Shown here one piece after another: positions 1 to 6,155 of a stretch of DNA of 17,110 nucleotides. The translations under genes and the position numbers were made by a program. The first letter of the stretch is position 1. Every line of letters starts with the position of its first letter. Location of the stretch: contig JASBSH010000388.1 in the NCBI GenBank assembly GCA_030149025.1, positions 1-17,110 on the forward strand, given 5' to 3'. Source of the stretch: Actinomycetales bacterium. GTDB lineage: Bacteria; Actinomycetota; Actinomycetes; Actinomycetales; BWSM-131. Under the pieces are notes generated by a model. That model was not told where the DNA came from and searched no databases. It was given only the letters and a program-made list of their open reading frames with translations.

Positions 1-348
1 CGAGGTGCGCTGGCGCTTGTGGTTGATCAGGACGTGCACCCGGTCGGGCCTGTGCTTCCTTGCCGATCTCACACCGAACTCCGCGAGCGCGTCCAAGCCG
101 GTGATGACGCTGTCTTCGCCGCCGTACTTCTGTGCGGCGAGTCGGCGCTCGAACATCGTCGGTGTACCCCGGTGGGCAAGGACTACACCGGGCAGGATGC
201 GCTGCCACGGTCCGTTCACTCCTATGCGGAAGGTGATGGTGGAGCGCGGAATCCCGGTCGCCTGGAGCTCCGCGTGCGTCGCAACCGAAGACCCTGGCTG
301 CAGCAGCTTGGCGAGCTTCGCTTCGTCGATCTTGCACCGTCGTGGCAT
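1..348 (-). CDS. AbiEi-antitoxin-like N-terminal domain protein, 3' end beyond the window
   Basis: An open frame on the minus strand runs without a stop from an ATG at 348 to the left edge, giving 116 residues. It begins MPRRCKIDEAKLAKLL and continues with an ATHAELQATGIPRSTI helix-turn-helix-like stretch (about residues 24-40), then GPWQRILPGVVLAHRG (about 46-61). This pattern of a small winged helix followed by a 'W.R..PGV' strand is typical of the N-terminal domain of actinobacterial proteins annotated as type IV toxin-antitoxin AbiEi-family antitoxins or DUF559-type endonuclease relatives. The C-terminal part, which would separate these, is outside the window. No toxin partner is visible on this side. 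Start choice: the only upstream in-frame start that keeps the family-like beginning; no clear Shine-Dalgarno precedes it. The frame is real by its G/C third positions and sensible composition; the family assignment is by pattern and is moderate. Confidence 0.6.
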   Translation of the reverse strand, partial: MPRRCKIDEAKLAKLLQPGSSVATHAELQATGIPRSTITFRIGVNGPWQRILPGVVLAHRGTPTMFERRLAAQKYGGEDSVITGLDALAEFGVRSARKHRPDRVHVLINHKRQRTS

Positions 349-351
349 GGC

Positions 352-366
352 GGGACGATGCGTCCC
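352..366. repeat. Small palindrome just upstream of the AbiEi-like start
   Basis: GGGACG-ATG-CGTCCC is a 6-bp perfect inverted repeat with a 3-nt loop, ending 4 nt before the ATG of the leftward gene. It could be an operator or a 5' leader hairpin. Nothing else supports a function. Confidence 0.35.
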
Positions 367-399
367 ACGAAGGCGGCAAGACAAGGCCGATCGGAAATC

Positions 400-439
400 T
401 GTGGATAAGGGTGCGGGCAGCGCGATCGCCTGTGGACAA
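400..439 (-). promoter_or_regulatory. Pair of DnaA-box-like 9-mers upstream of the AbiEi-like gene
   Basis: TGTGGATAA at 400-408 is the exact complement of the classical DnaA box TTATCCACA. TGTGGACAA at 431-439 is the complement of TTGTCCACA, the common high-GC actinobacterial variant. Both lie in the same orientation, 31 bp apart, with a GCGATCGC palindrome between them. They lie in the 200-nt gap upstream of the leftward gene. No dnaA, dnaN or AT-rich unwinding region is nearby, so an origin is unlikely. A promoter-associated DnaA site or another protein's site is possible. Confidence 0.4.
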
Positions 440-486
440 CTCCGAAGGCCCCGAGTGGGTGGCGTTAGGCCAATCCGCCGTGGGCA

Positions 487-529
487 CAGGGTGGCCCTGC
501 GCCAGTAGGTCCGTCGCAGGGCCACCCTG
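487..529 (-). terminator. Hairpin terminator downstream of the VIT-family gene
   Basis: Two 15-nt arms, 487-501 and 515-529, are perfectly complementary with a 13-nt loop. Each arm is itself nearly self-complementary (CAGGG..CCCTG), so a cruciform is also possible. The hairpin starts 20 nt beyond the stop codon of the leftward transporter gene. There is no U-tract, as is usual for terminators in high-GC actinobacteria. Confidence 0.6.
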
Positions 530-548
530 CGCCAAACTCGGGAGGGGG

Positions 549-1289
549 TTATAGGGAGACGCCCCAGATATCACCGACGACATACCCGACGCCGAACGTG
601 ACGACCATCGCCAGCAGCCCGACGCCGACGTTGCGCAGCACGGCGGGCCTCCGCCGAGCATTTCCCAACCTGGAGCTGACCCAGCCCGTCAGCGCCAAAG
701 CCATCGTCACGGTCAGCATCGTGACCGGGACGCGCCAACTCTCCGGCGGCAGCACGATGGCGAGCAGCGGCAGCAGCGCGCCCACGGTGAACGCGAGCAT
801 GGAGACCCACGCCGCGTGCCAGGGGCTGGTCAGATCCTCCGGGTCGATACCCAGCTCGACCTCCGCATGCGCGGCGAGGGCGTCGTGCTTGGTCAGGGCG
901 TGCGCCACCTGCTCAGCGAGGTCACGGTCCAGCCCCTTCTGCCGGTAGAGGTGCGTCAGCTCCTGAAGCTCCTGCTTGGGCATGTTCTCGAGCTCCCAGC
1001 GCTCGAGGTCGAGCGCCGCCTTCTCGGTGTCCTTCTGGGTGCTCACCGAGACGTACTCACCGCCGGCCATCGACAGCGCGCCGGCCACCAGCCCGGCGAG
1101 GCCGGCGATGAACACCGACTGCCGGCTCACCGCGGCGCCCGCCACACCGACCACGAGGCCGGCCGTGGACACAATCCCGTCGTTGGCGCCGAGGACGCCG
1201 GCCCGCAGCCAGTTCAGCCTCTCCGACAGGCTGCCGCTGTGCGCCTCGCCGTGATGCCCGGCGGTCGACCTGGTCTGCTGCTCACTCAC
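549..1289 (-). CDS. VIT1/CCC1-family Fe(II)/Mn(II) transporter
   Basis: This predicted membrane protein of 246 residues belongs to the VIT1/CCC1 family, which moves ferrous iron or manganese across membranes. The family start is visible as LNWLRAGVLGANDGIVSTAG (about residues 25-44). Five hydrophobic segments can be read near 31-54, 58-80, 159-181, 188-206 and 217-240. Between the second and third lies a charged, Glu-rich helical region (about 84-150) matching the cytoplasmic metal-binding domain of the family, and the length is typical. I chose the GTG at 1289 because the frame further upstream only overlaps the preceding gene and does not look like this family. That GTG lies 5 nt before the stop of the upstream PCD-VOC gene (8-nt overlap), which suggests translational coupling. 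In bacteria such proteins may export or store iron; the metal is not determined by sequence. Confidence 0.85.
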   Translation of the reverse strand: MSEQQTRSTAGHHGEAHSGSLSERLNWLRAGVLGANDGIVSTAGLVVGVAGAAVSRQSVFIAGLAGLVAGALSMAGGEYVSVSTQKDTEKAALDLERWELENMPKQELQELTHLYRQKGLDRDLAEQVAHALTKHDALAAHAEVELGIDPEDLTSPWHAAWVSMLAFTVGALLPLLAIVLPPESWRVPVTMLTVTMALALTGWVSSRLGNARRRPAVLRNVGVGLLAMVVTFGVGYVVGDIWGVSL

Positions 1290-1935
1290 TGCACACGCAC
1301 AATTCGTTGCCCTCCGGGTCCGCGAGCACCCACCACCGCGGTGCCTGCTCGTCGGACACCAGCCTGCCACCGGCCGCCAGCACCTGCTCCACCCGCTGCT
1401 GCGCCTCATCTTGTGGCACGTTCACGTCCAGATGGATCCGGTTCCGCTCCGTCCGCCGCGGGTCCATCGGCTGGAACCAGACGACCGGGCGCAGACCGGC
1501 GGGGTCCTGCAGAACCGGCGTGCCGTCGTCCAGGTGCTTCTCCTCGTACGCCAGACCCGCGCGCCAGAACGGGACGATCGCGGCGGCGTCCACCGCGTCG
1601 ATCGCGATCTGGACGCTGGACGGCGTCACACCGGTCGAGCGGGCACCGGCACGTGCCGCTTCGGCCGAGATCTGGTGCGCCAGCTCCATGTCCAGCTGTG
1701 TCAGGCCGCCGGCCGAGTGAGTGGACAGCACGAAACGCACAGTGCGCCAACGAATGTCGATGTCCGGATGGTGGTTCATCGACTCCGCCGTGTCCGCCAC
1801 CGTGCCGACCAGCTGCACCGCGGCCGGGAAGTCCGGTGCCTGGTAGCGGGCGTGCAGCGTCCCGCCGAGCCGCCGCCAGTCCGGCAGGTCGGCCAGCTGC
1901 CGGGTGATCTCCTCGTCGTCGAGCAGTCGCGTCAT
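1282..1935 (-). CDS. Pterin-4a-carbinolamine dehydratase-like domain fused to a VOC domain
   Basis: A 217-residue two-domain protein. The N-terminal half (to about residue 95) is a pterin-4a-carbinolamine dehydratase fold, with the diagnostic SMNHHPDIDIRWRTV and the following THSAGGLTQLDMELA; the paired His and the later Asp are the family's active-site residues. The second half (about 105-217) is a VOC/glyoxalase-like domain with RNRIHLDVNV and DPEGNELCVCSE, the latter carrying the typical C-terminal metal-site Glu. PCD normally recycles oxidised pterin cofactor made by aromatic amino acid hydroxylases, but no hydroxylase is nearby and the substrate of the VOC half is unknown. Fusions of this kind occur in actinobacteria. 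I chose the ATG at 1935 because it gives the family-like start MTRLLDDEEI; a GTG at 1944 is in frame. Neither has a good ribosome site. The 3' end overlaps the VIT-family gene by 8 nt, so the two are probably one transcript. Confidence 0.85.
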   Translation of the reverse strand: MTRLLDDEEITRQLADLPDWRRLGGTLHARYQAPDFPAAVQLVGTVADTAESMNHHPDIDIRWRTVRFVLSTHSAGGLTQLDMELAHQISAEAARAGARSTGVTPSSVQIAIDAVDAAAIVPFWRAGLAYEEKHLDDGTPVLQDPAGLRPVVWFQPMDPRRTERNRIHLDVNVPQDEAQQRVEQVLAAGGRLVSDEQAPRWWVLADPEGNELCVCSE

Positions 1936-2012
1936 GAGGCTCACGCTTGTGCATCACCGACCATTGCGCAACGGGCCGGAGCCCATGCCGGTCCGCATGC
2001 GACCCTTACCGG

Positions 2013-2465
2013 GTGCCGGACGACCTGATCGCAGCTCCCGGCGCCGCCCTGGTGGTCGGCGCCGCCATCGTCGACGACCTCGACCGGCCCACCACCCTGC
2101 TCGCCGCCCGGCGCACCGAGCCGCCCCGGCTGGCCGGAGGCTGGGAGCTTCCCGGCGGCAAGGTCGAGCCGGGGGAGGACCCGGTCGTCGCGCTGCACCG
2201 GGAGATCCGCGAGGAGCTGGGCGTGCGGGTGCGGCTCGGTGTCGAGCTGATCGCGCCGGGCGGCAACGGCTGGTCATTGCCCCCGGCGCACCGGATGCGG
2301 GTGTGGCTCGCCACGGTCACTGACGGGGACGTCGCCCCCCTGGAGGACCACGACGAGCTGCGGCACCTGCCCCTCGAGCAGTGGCAGGACGTCGCGTGGT
2401 TACCTGCCGACGTACCCGTCGTCCGCGCTGTGGTGCGGCTCTACCGCCCGGGCCAGGGCTTCTAG
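2013..2465 (+). CDS. Nudix hydrolase, MutT-type nucleotide pyrophosphohydrolase
   Basis: About 150 residues. The Nudix signature Gx5Ex7REUxEExGU is complete at residues 49-71: G49, E55, then REIREELGV at 63-71. It is preceded by LAARRTEPPRLAGGWELPGG, the arrangement of MutT-type enzymes that hydrolyse oxidised or non-canonical (d)NTPs to monophosphate and pyrophosphate. The size and the 'GGWELPGGKVEPGE' core recall actinobacterial MutT2-like proteins, which act on dCTP analogues and 8-oxo-dGTP; the exact substrate cannot be read from sequence. GTG at 2013 is the best start; a TTG at 1947 is in frame, but the extension is cysteine-rich and not family-like. The gene is divergent from the PCD-VOC gene across about 75 nt with no clear promoter. 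Its stop TAG shares the bases CTAG with the stop of a degenerate frame on the opposite strand. Confidence 0.85.
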   Translation: MPDDLIAAPGAALVVGAAIVDDLDRPTTLLAARRTEPPRLAGGWELPGGKVEPGEDPVVALHREIREELGVRVRLGVELIAPGGNGWSLPPAHRMRVWLATVTDGDVAPLEDHDELRHLPLEQWQDVAWLPADVPVVRAVVRLYRPGQGF

Positions 2466-2793
2466 CGGTCCCGGATGACGGTGATCTGCACGGATGCCGA
2501 AAGCTTGACCCCGAAGACCTCGTTCAACCCGCCGTTGATCTGCAGGGCGCCGAGTCCGAGGGATGTGCCCGAACCGAAAGCGTTGCGAAGATGGCCAGCA
2601 CGTCGATGGCCCGGGTCGCGCCGTGTCGGCCCTGACCCCCCTGCCGAGCAGCGGCACGAAGGCAGCGCTGAAGCCACCCTCCCTGCCCTTGGGGTAGGGC
2701 GAGTACGCAACGGCGAGTCCGACGACGGCGCCGCTTGCGCGGGGGAGTCTGCCGGCTCGTCGTGCCGGTGCTCGTGCTCCGATCGCTGGCCAT
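2462..2793 (-). pseudogene. Frame-broken remnant of a small unidentified gene
   Basis: Reading the minus strand from an ATG at 2793 (preceded by AGCGGAAG), protein-like sequence with G/C-rich third positions moves between frames. It starts MASDRSTSTGTTSRQTPPRK, passes to GLAVAYSPYPKGREGGFSA, then GATRAIDVLAIFATLS, and ends LQINGGLNEVFGVKLSASV plus a short basic tail at a TAG (2462-2464). That stop overlaps the stop of the convergent Nudix gene, as expected for a once-real gene. At least three frame changes are needed; one coincides with a run of six C (plus strand) near 2635-2641. I do not recognise the family. Decay or indel errors would both explain it; chance resemblance cannot be excluded. 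Confidence 0.35.
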
Positions 2794-2859
2794 GGCTTCC
2801 GCTCGATGACTGAGGGACAACCGAGCCACTCCTGCACCCGCCGGCACAAATCGCAGACC

Positions 2860-2891
2860 GCAGAATCCGCGGATCGCAGAATCCGCGGATC
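2860..2891. repeat. Two adjacent 16-bp direct repeats, each with a 10-bp palindrome
   Basis: GCAGAATCCGCGGATC occurs twice back to back, at 2860-2875 and 2876-2891. Each copy contains the perfect palindrome ATCCGCGGAT (2865-2874 and 2881-2890), placing the two dyad centres 16 bp apart. The pair ends 23 nt before the presumed -10 of typA and so would abut its -35 region, a position suitable for an operator. No matching regulator is known to me. Confidence 0.6.
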
Positions 2892-2914
2892 ACAGGTCGG
2901 GGCGCGGCGACCCG

Positions 2915-2920
2915 TACCAT
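2915..2920 (+). promoter_or_regulatory. Putative -10 element for typA
   Basis: TACCAT fits the actinobacterial TANNNT pattern and lies 37 nt before the preferred typA start at 2958. The upstream in-frame ATG at 2919 falls inside this hexamer, which argues against that start. No clear -35 is seen. Confidence 0.35.
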
Positions 2921-2957
2921 GGACCGTCAACCCCCTCGACGGAACAGGCGATCACGC

Positions 2958-4841
2958 ATGTCCACCCGCACCCGCGACGACGTCCGAAACGTGGCGATCG
3001 TCGCCCACGTCGACCATGGCAAGACCACGCTCGTCGACGCGATGCTCTGGCAGTCCGGAGCATTCGGTGAGCACCAGCACGTCGACGAGCGCGCCATGGA
3101 CTCCGGCGAGCTGGAGCGGGAGAAGGGCATCACCATCCTCGCCAAGAACACCGGTGTGCACTACCGCGGGCCGTCCGTCCCGGAGGGGTACGAGAACGGC
3201 GTGACGATCAACATCGTGGACACGCCCGGGCACGCCGACTTCGGCGGCGAGGTCGAACGGGCGCTGTCGATGGTGGACGGCGTGTGCCTGCTCATCGACG
3301 CCAGCGAGGGTCCGCTGCCCCAGACCAGGTTCGTGCTGCGCAAGGCGCTCGCGGCCCGGCTGCCGGTCGTGCTCGTCGTCAACAAGGTGGACCGTGCCGA
3401 CGCTCGCATCGCCGAGGTGGTCGACGAGACGTACGAGCTGTTCATGGACCTGGACGCGACCGAGGACCAGATCGAGTTCCCGATCGTCTACGCCTCGGCG
3501 CGCGCCGGACGGGCCTCGCTCGAGCGTCCCAAGGACGGCGAGATGCCGGACAGCCCCAACCTCGAGCCGCTGTTCCGGACGATCCTGCAGACCGTGCCCG
3601 CCCCGGTCTACGACGACGAGGCGCCGTTGCAGGCCCACGTGACGAACCTCGACGCCTCCCCGTTCCTCGGCCGGCTGGCCCTGTGCCGCATCCACCAGGG
3701 CACCCTCCGCAAGGGCGAGCAGGTCATGTGGTGCCGGGCGGACGGGTCGCGGCAGCGCGTGAAGATCACCGAGCTGCTGATGACGGAGGCGCTCGAGCGG
3801 GTACCCGCGGCGGAGGCTGGACCCGGGGACATCGTCGCCATCGCCGGCATCCCCGAGATCACCATCGGCGAGACGCTCGCCGACGTCGACGACCCGCGGC
3901 CGCTGCCCCTGATCACCGTTGACGAGCCGGCGATCTCGATGACGATCGGGACGAACACCTCCCCCATGGCCGGGCGCACCAAGGGCGCCAAGGTCACCGC
4001 TCGCCTCGTCAAGGACCGGCTCGACCGTGAGCTGATCGGCAACGTGTCGCTGCGGGTGCTGCCCACCGAGCGCCCGGACGCCTGGGAGGTGCAGGGTCGC
4101 GGGGAGCTAGCGCTCGCGATCCTGGTCGAGCAGATGCGTCGCGAGGGTTTCGAGCTCACCGTCGGCAAGCCCCAGGTCGTCACGCGCCTGATCGACGGCT
4201 CCATCCACGAACCGGTCGAACGGCTCACGATCGACGCGCCCGAGGAGTACCTCGGCACCATCACCCAGCTGCTCGCCGTCCGGAAGGGTCGGATGGAGCA
4301 GATGACGAACCATGGCACCGGTTGGGTCCGGATGGAGTTCCTTGTCCCGTCACGCGGGCTCATCGGCTTCCGGACCGAGTTCCTCACCGAGACAAGGGGA
4401 ACCGGCATCGCCCACCACGTGTTCGAGGGCTATGAGCCGTGGTTCGGCGAGCTCCGCACGCGTCCGTCCGGGTCGCTCGTCGCCGACCGTGCCGGTGCCG
4501 CCACCGGCTACGCGATCACCAACCTGCAGGAGCGCGGCACGCTCTTCGTCGGCCCCGGCACCGAGGTGTACGAGGGCATGGTCGTGGGAGAGAACTCCCG
4601 TGCCGACGACATGGACGTGAACATCACCAAGGAGAAGAAGCTCACCAACATCCGCTCGTCCACCGCCGACGAGCTCGAGCGCCTGGTCCCGCCGCGCATC
4701 CTGTCGCTGGAGCAGTCCCTGGAGTTCTGCCGCGAGGACGAGTGCGTCGAGGTGACGGCGGACGCCGTCCGGATCCGCAAGGTGACCCTGGGCGCGACGG
4801 AGCGCGAGAAGCAGCGCGGGCGCGCGCGCCGTCCCTCGTAG
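2958..4841 (+). CDS. typA: Translational GTPase TypA/BipA
   Basis: A 627-residue ribosome-binding GTPase of the EF-G/LepA superfamily, needed for growth under cold or stress and linked to ribosome assembly. The G motifs are intact: AHVDHGKTT at 16-24 (G1), the ELEREKGITI segment (switch I/G2), DTPGHADF at 88-95 (G3), NKVD at 142-145 (G4) and YASARAG (G5). Domain II follows (HVTNLDASPFLGRLALCRIH), then EF-G-like domains III and V, and the TypA-specific C-terminal domain with VGENSRADDMDVNITKEKKL and RIRKVTLGATERE. The length matches mycobacterial TypA (about 628). The ATG at 2958 is chosen because it gives the family start MSTRTRDDVRNVAIVAHVDH; an ATG 39 nt upstream would lie in the putative promoter. 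The basic tail QRGRARRPS is usual. No lesion is seen. Confidence 0.96.
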   Translation: MSTRTRDDVRNVAIVAHVDHGKTTLVDAMLWQSGAFGEHQHVDERAMDSGELEREKGITILAKNTGVHYRGPSVPEGYENGVTINIVDTPGHADFGGEVERALSMVDGVCLLIDASEGPLPQTRFVLRKALAARLPVVLVVNKVDRADARIAEVVDETYELFMDLDATEDQIEFPIVYASARAGRASLERPKDGEMPDSPNLEPLFRTILQTVPAPVYDDEAPLQAHVTNLDASPFLGRLALCRIHQGTLRKGEQVMWCRADGSRQRVKITELLMTEALERVPAAEAGPGDIVAIAGIPEITIGETLADVDDPRPLPLITVDEPAISMTIGTNTSPMAGRTKGAKVTARLVKDRLDRELIGNVSLRVLPTERPDAWEVQGRGELALAILVEQMRREGFELTVGKPQVVTRLIDGSIHEPVERLTIDAPEEYLGTITQLLAVRKGRMEQMTNHGTGWVRMEFLVPSRGLIGFRTEFLTETRGTGIAHHVFEGYEPWFGELRTRPSGSLVADRAGAATGYAITNLQERGTLFVGPGTEVYEGMVVGENSRADDMDVNITKEKKLTNIRSSTADELERLVPPRILSLEQSLEFCREDECVEVTADAVRIRKVTLGATEREKQRGRARRPS

Positions 4842-4871
4842 TCCTTCGGCCAAGCGGTGGGCACAGATCGG

Positions 4872-4877
4872 TAGCGT
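4872..4877 (+). promoter_or_regulatory. -10 element of a probable leaderless mshB transcript
   Basis: TAGCGT is followed by exactly 7 nt (TTCCGGG) and then ATG at 4885. In actinobacteria a TANNNT box 6-8 nt before a start codon usually marks a leaderless mRNA beginning at the A of ATG. No Shine-Dalgarno is present, which agrees. Confidence 0.55.
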
Positions 4878-4884
4878 TTCCGGG

Positions 4885-5934
4885 ATGACAATGACACCGG
4901 ACGAGGAGCAGCCCAAGGGCCCGACCGGGCCGGCAACGTCGGCCGAGCAGGCGGTCCTGGACGCCGCGCAGGACATCGTCGAGGAGGCCGCCGGCAGCGA
5001 GCCGCTCGCCCAGGCCGAGCCTGCCATGGACGCACTCGACAACCCCCGGCGGCTGCTGCTGGTGCACGCGCACCCGGACGACGAGACGATCCAGAACGGC
5101 GCCACGATGGCCCACTACGCGGCCAACGGCGCAGCCGTGACGCTGGTGACGTGCACGCGAGGCGAGCTCGGTGAGGTGATCCCGCCCGACCTCGCCCACC
5201 TCGAGGGGGACGGCGACGCGCTCGCCGAGGTCCGCACCGCCGAGCTCGCGGCGGCGATGGAGGCGCTCGGCGTCAGCGACCACCGCTTCCTGGGGTCGGA
5301 CGCGGGCGCGACCTTCCACGACTCGGGGATGGTCTACGACGACGAGGGCCGAGCGGTCGCGCCTCCGGACATGCACTCGGGTGCCTTCGCACACGTGCCG
5401 GTCGACGAGGCAGCGGCGCATCTGGTCCGCGTGCTGCGGCAGGTCCGGCCGCAGGTGCTGATCACCTACGACCCGGACGGCGGCTACGGCCATCCCGACC
5501 ACGTGCAGGCGCACCGGGTGGCGATGCGGGCCGTCGAGCTGGCCGCTGACGCCGGCTACGGCGCGGGGGAGCCGTGGCACGTGTCCAAGGTGTACTGGAC
5601 GGCGGCGCCCGCGGAGCAGGCGGTGGAGTGGCTGCGCGAGGCGAAGCGGGCAGGGGTGCAGAGCCTCGATCCGGAGGGACCTTTGCCCTCGGTGATGGTG
5701 CCGTCCTCGCAGATCTCGGCGGTGGTCGAGGCCGACGAGCAGCTGCCGGCGAAGGTGGCCGCGCTCCGAGCCCACGCCACCCAGGTCGTCGTCCACGAGA
5801 AGACGATGTCCCTCAGCAACGGCATGCACTCACCGCTGACCGGCACCGAGTACTACCGGCTGGCCCTGGGCAAGCGCGGCGCGGCTGACGGTGAGCTCGA
5901 GACCGACCTGTTCGTCGGAATCCCCTCCGCCTGA
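4885..5934 (+). CDS. mshB: Mycothiol biosynthesis deacetylase MshB
   Basis: N-acetyl-1-D-myo-inosityl-2-amino-2-deoxy-alpha-D-glucopyranoside deacetylase (349 residues) removes the acetyl group from GlcNAc-inositol, the second committed reaction of mycothiol synthesis; it is a zinc hydrolase of the LmbE/PIG-L family. The catalytic motif is VHAHPDDETIQNGATMAHY, with H63, D65 and D66 corresponding to His13, Asp15 and Asp16 of the mycobacterial enzyme. The second motif is YDPDGGYGHPDHVQAH, with H203 and H206 matching His144 and His147. VVEADEQLPAKVAALRAHATQVVV and the C-terminal ETDLFVGIPSA also match. An acidic, Ala-rich N-terminal extension of about 54 residues precedes the fold; the mycobacterial protein (about 303) lacks it. 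An internal ATG at 5026 would remove most of it, but the leaderless-type promoter supports 4885. The stop codon lies inside the first unit of a 13-bp tandem repeat. Confidence 0.94.
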   Translation: MTMTPDEEQPKGPTGPATSAEQAVLDAAQDIVEEAAGSEPLAQAEPAMDALDNPRRLLLVHAHPDDETIQNGATMAHYAANGAAVTLVTCTRGELGEVIPPDLAHLEGDGDALAEVRTAELAAAMEALGVSDHRFLGSDAGATFHDSGMVYDDEGRAVAPPDMHSGAFAHVPVDEAAAHLVRVLRQVRPQVLITYDPDGGYGHPDHVQAHRVAMRAVELAADAGYGAGEPWHVSKVYWTAAPAEQAVEWLREAKRAGVQSLDPEGPLPSVMVPSSQISAVVEADEQLPAKVAALRAHATQVVVHEKTMSLSNGMHSPLTGTEYYRLALGKRGAADGELETDLFVGIPSA

Positions 5935-6006
5935 GCCCACCACCTGAACCTCCGCCTGAGCCCACCACCTGAGCCCACCACCTGAGCCCACCACCTGAGC
6001 CACCAC
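5931..6006. repeat. 13-bp minisatellite, six units, starting at the mshB stop codon
   Basis: The unit CTGAGCCCACCAC occurs exactly at 5931-5943, 5956-5968, 5969-5981 and 5982-5994. A diverged 12-nt unit sits at 5944-5955 and a 12-nt unit lacking one C at 5995-6006. The TGA stop of mshB (5932-5934) is part of the first unit. As 13 is not a multiple of 3, successive units put TGA into all three forward frames. Confidence 0.85.
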
Positions 6007-6017
6007 CGGCATCTTCG

Positions 6018-6076
6018 GCGACGTTCTGCAGACGCCCCCGTGCTCAGCGGGCCCGAATCGACCTGCAGAACGTCGC
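6018..6076 (+). terminator. Long-stem inverted repeat after mshB, probable terminator
   Basis: GCGACGTTCTGCAG at 6018-6031 is perfectly complementary to CTGCAGAACGTCGC at 6063-6076. The 31-nt loop contains a smaller CCCG/CGGG pairing. It is followed by CAAGTTTGTCTCT, the most T-rich stretch nearby. Position after mshB suits a terminator; the large loop is unusual. Confidence 0.5.
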
Positions 6077-6108
6077 TCAAGTTTGTCTCTGGGGGGCCTC
6101 CATGGTGG

Positions 6109-6155
6109 TGATCATGAAAAGCCCGTTCACTGCCTGAACCGGGATTTCATGATCA
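6109..6155. repeat. Intergenic palindromic element containing TGATCATGAAA / TTTCATGATCA
   Basis: Arms 6109-6119 and 6145-6155 are perfectly complementary (11 bp). Inner bases CCCGTTCA and TGAACCGGG extend the pairing with one bulge. The right half, read on the minus strand, is TGATCATGAAATCCCGGTTC, and the same 20-mer recurs on the plus strand at 10857-10876. This looks like a dispersed intergenic repeat rather than a gene-specific terminator. Confidence 0.65.

Larger units (their letters stand above)
2466..2957. other. 492-nt gap between the Nudix gene and typA
   Basis: The left two thirds hold the frame-broken minus-strand remnant. The right third (about 2794-2957) is the upstream region of typA, with the tandem palindromic repeat at 2860-2891 and a -10-like TACCAT at 2915. 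No intact gene or RNA is apparent in the gap. Confidence 0.6.

Noticed and set aside
400..439. Chromosomal replication origin
   Set aside because: Only two boxes, no AT-rich segment and no dnaA, dnaN or recF nearby.
2919..2957. Earlier ATG for typA
   Set aside because: The ATG lies inside the likely -10 TACCAT and adds 13 residues absent from the family.
4642..5829. Long antisense frame across typA and mshB
   Set aside because: Shadow of two well-supported genes; no family resemblance.
5931..6006. CRISPR-like array
   Set aside because: The 13-bp units are directly adjacent with no spacers, and no cas genes are present.
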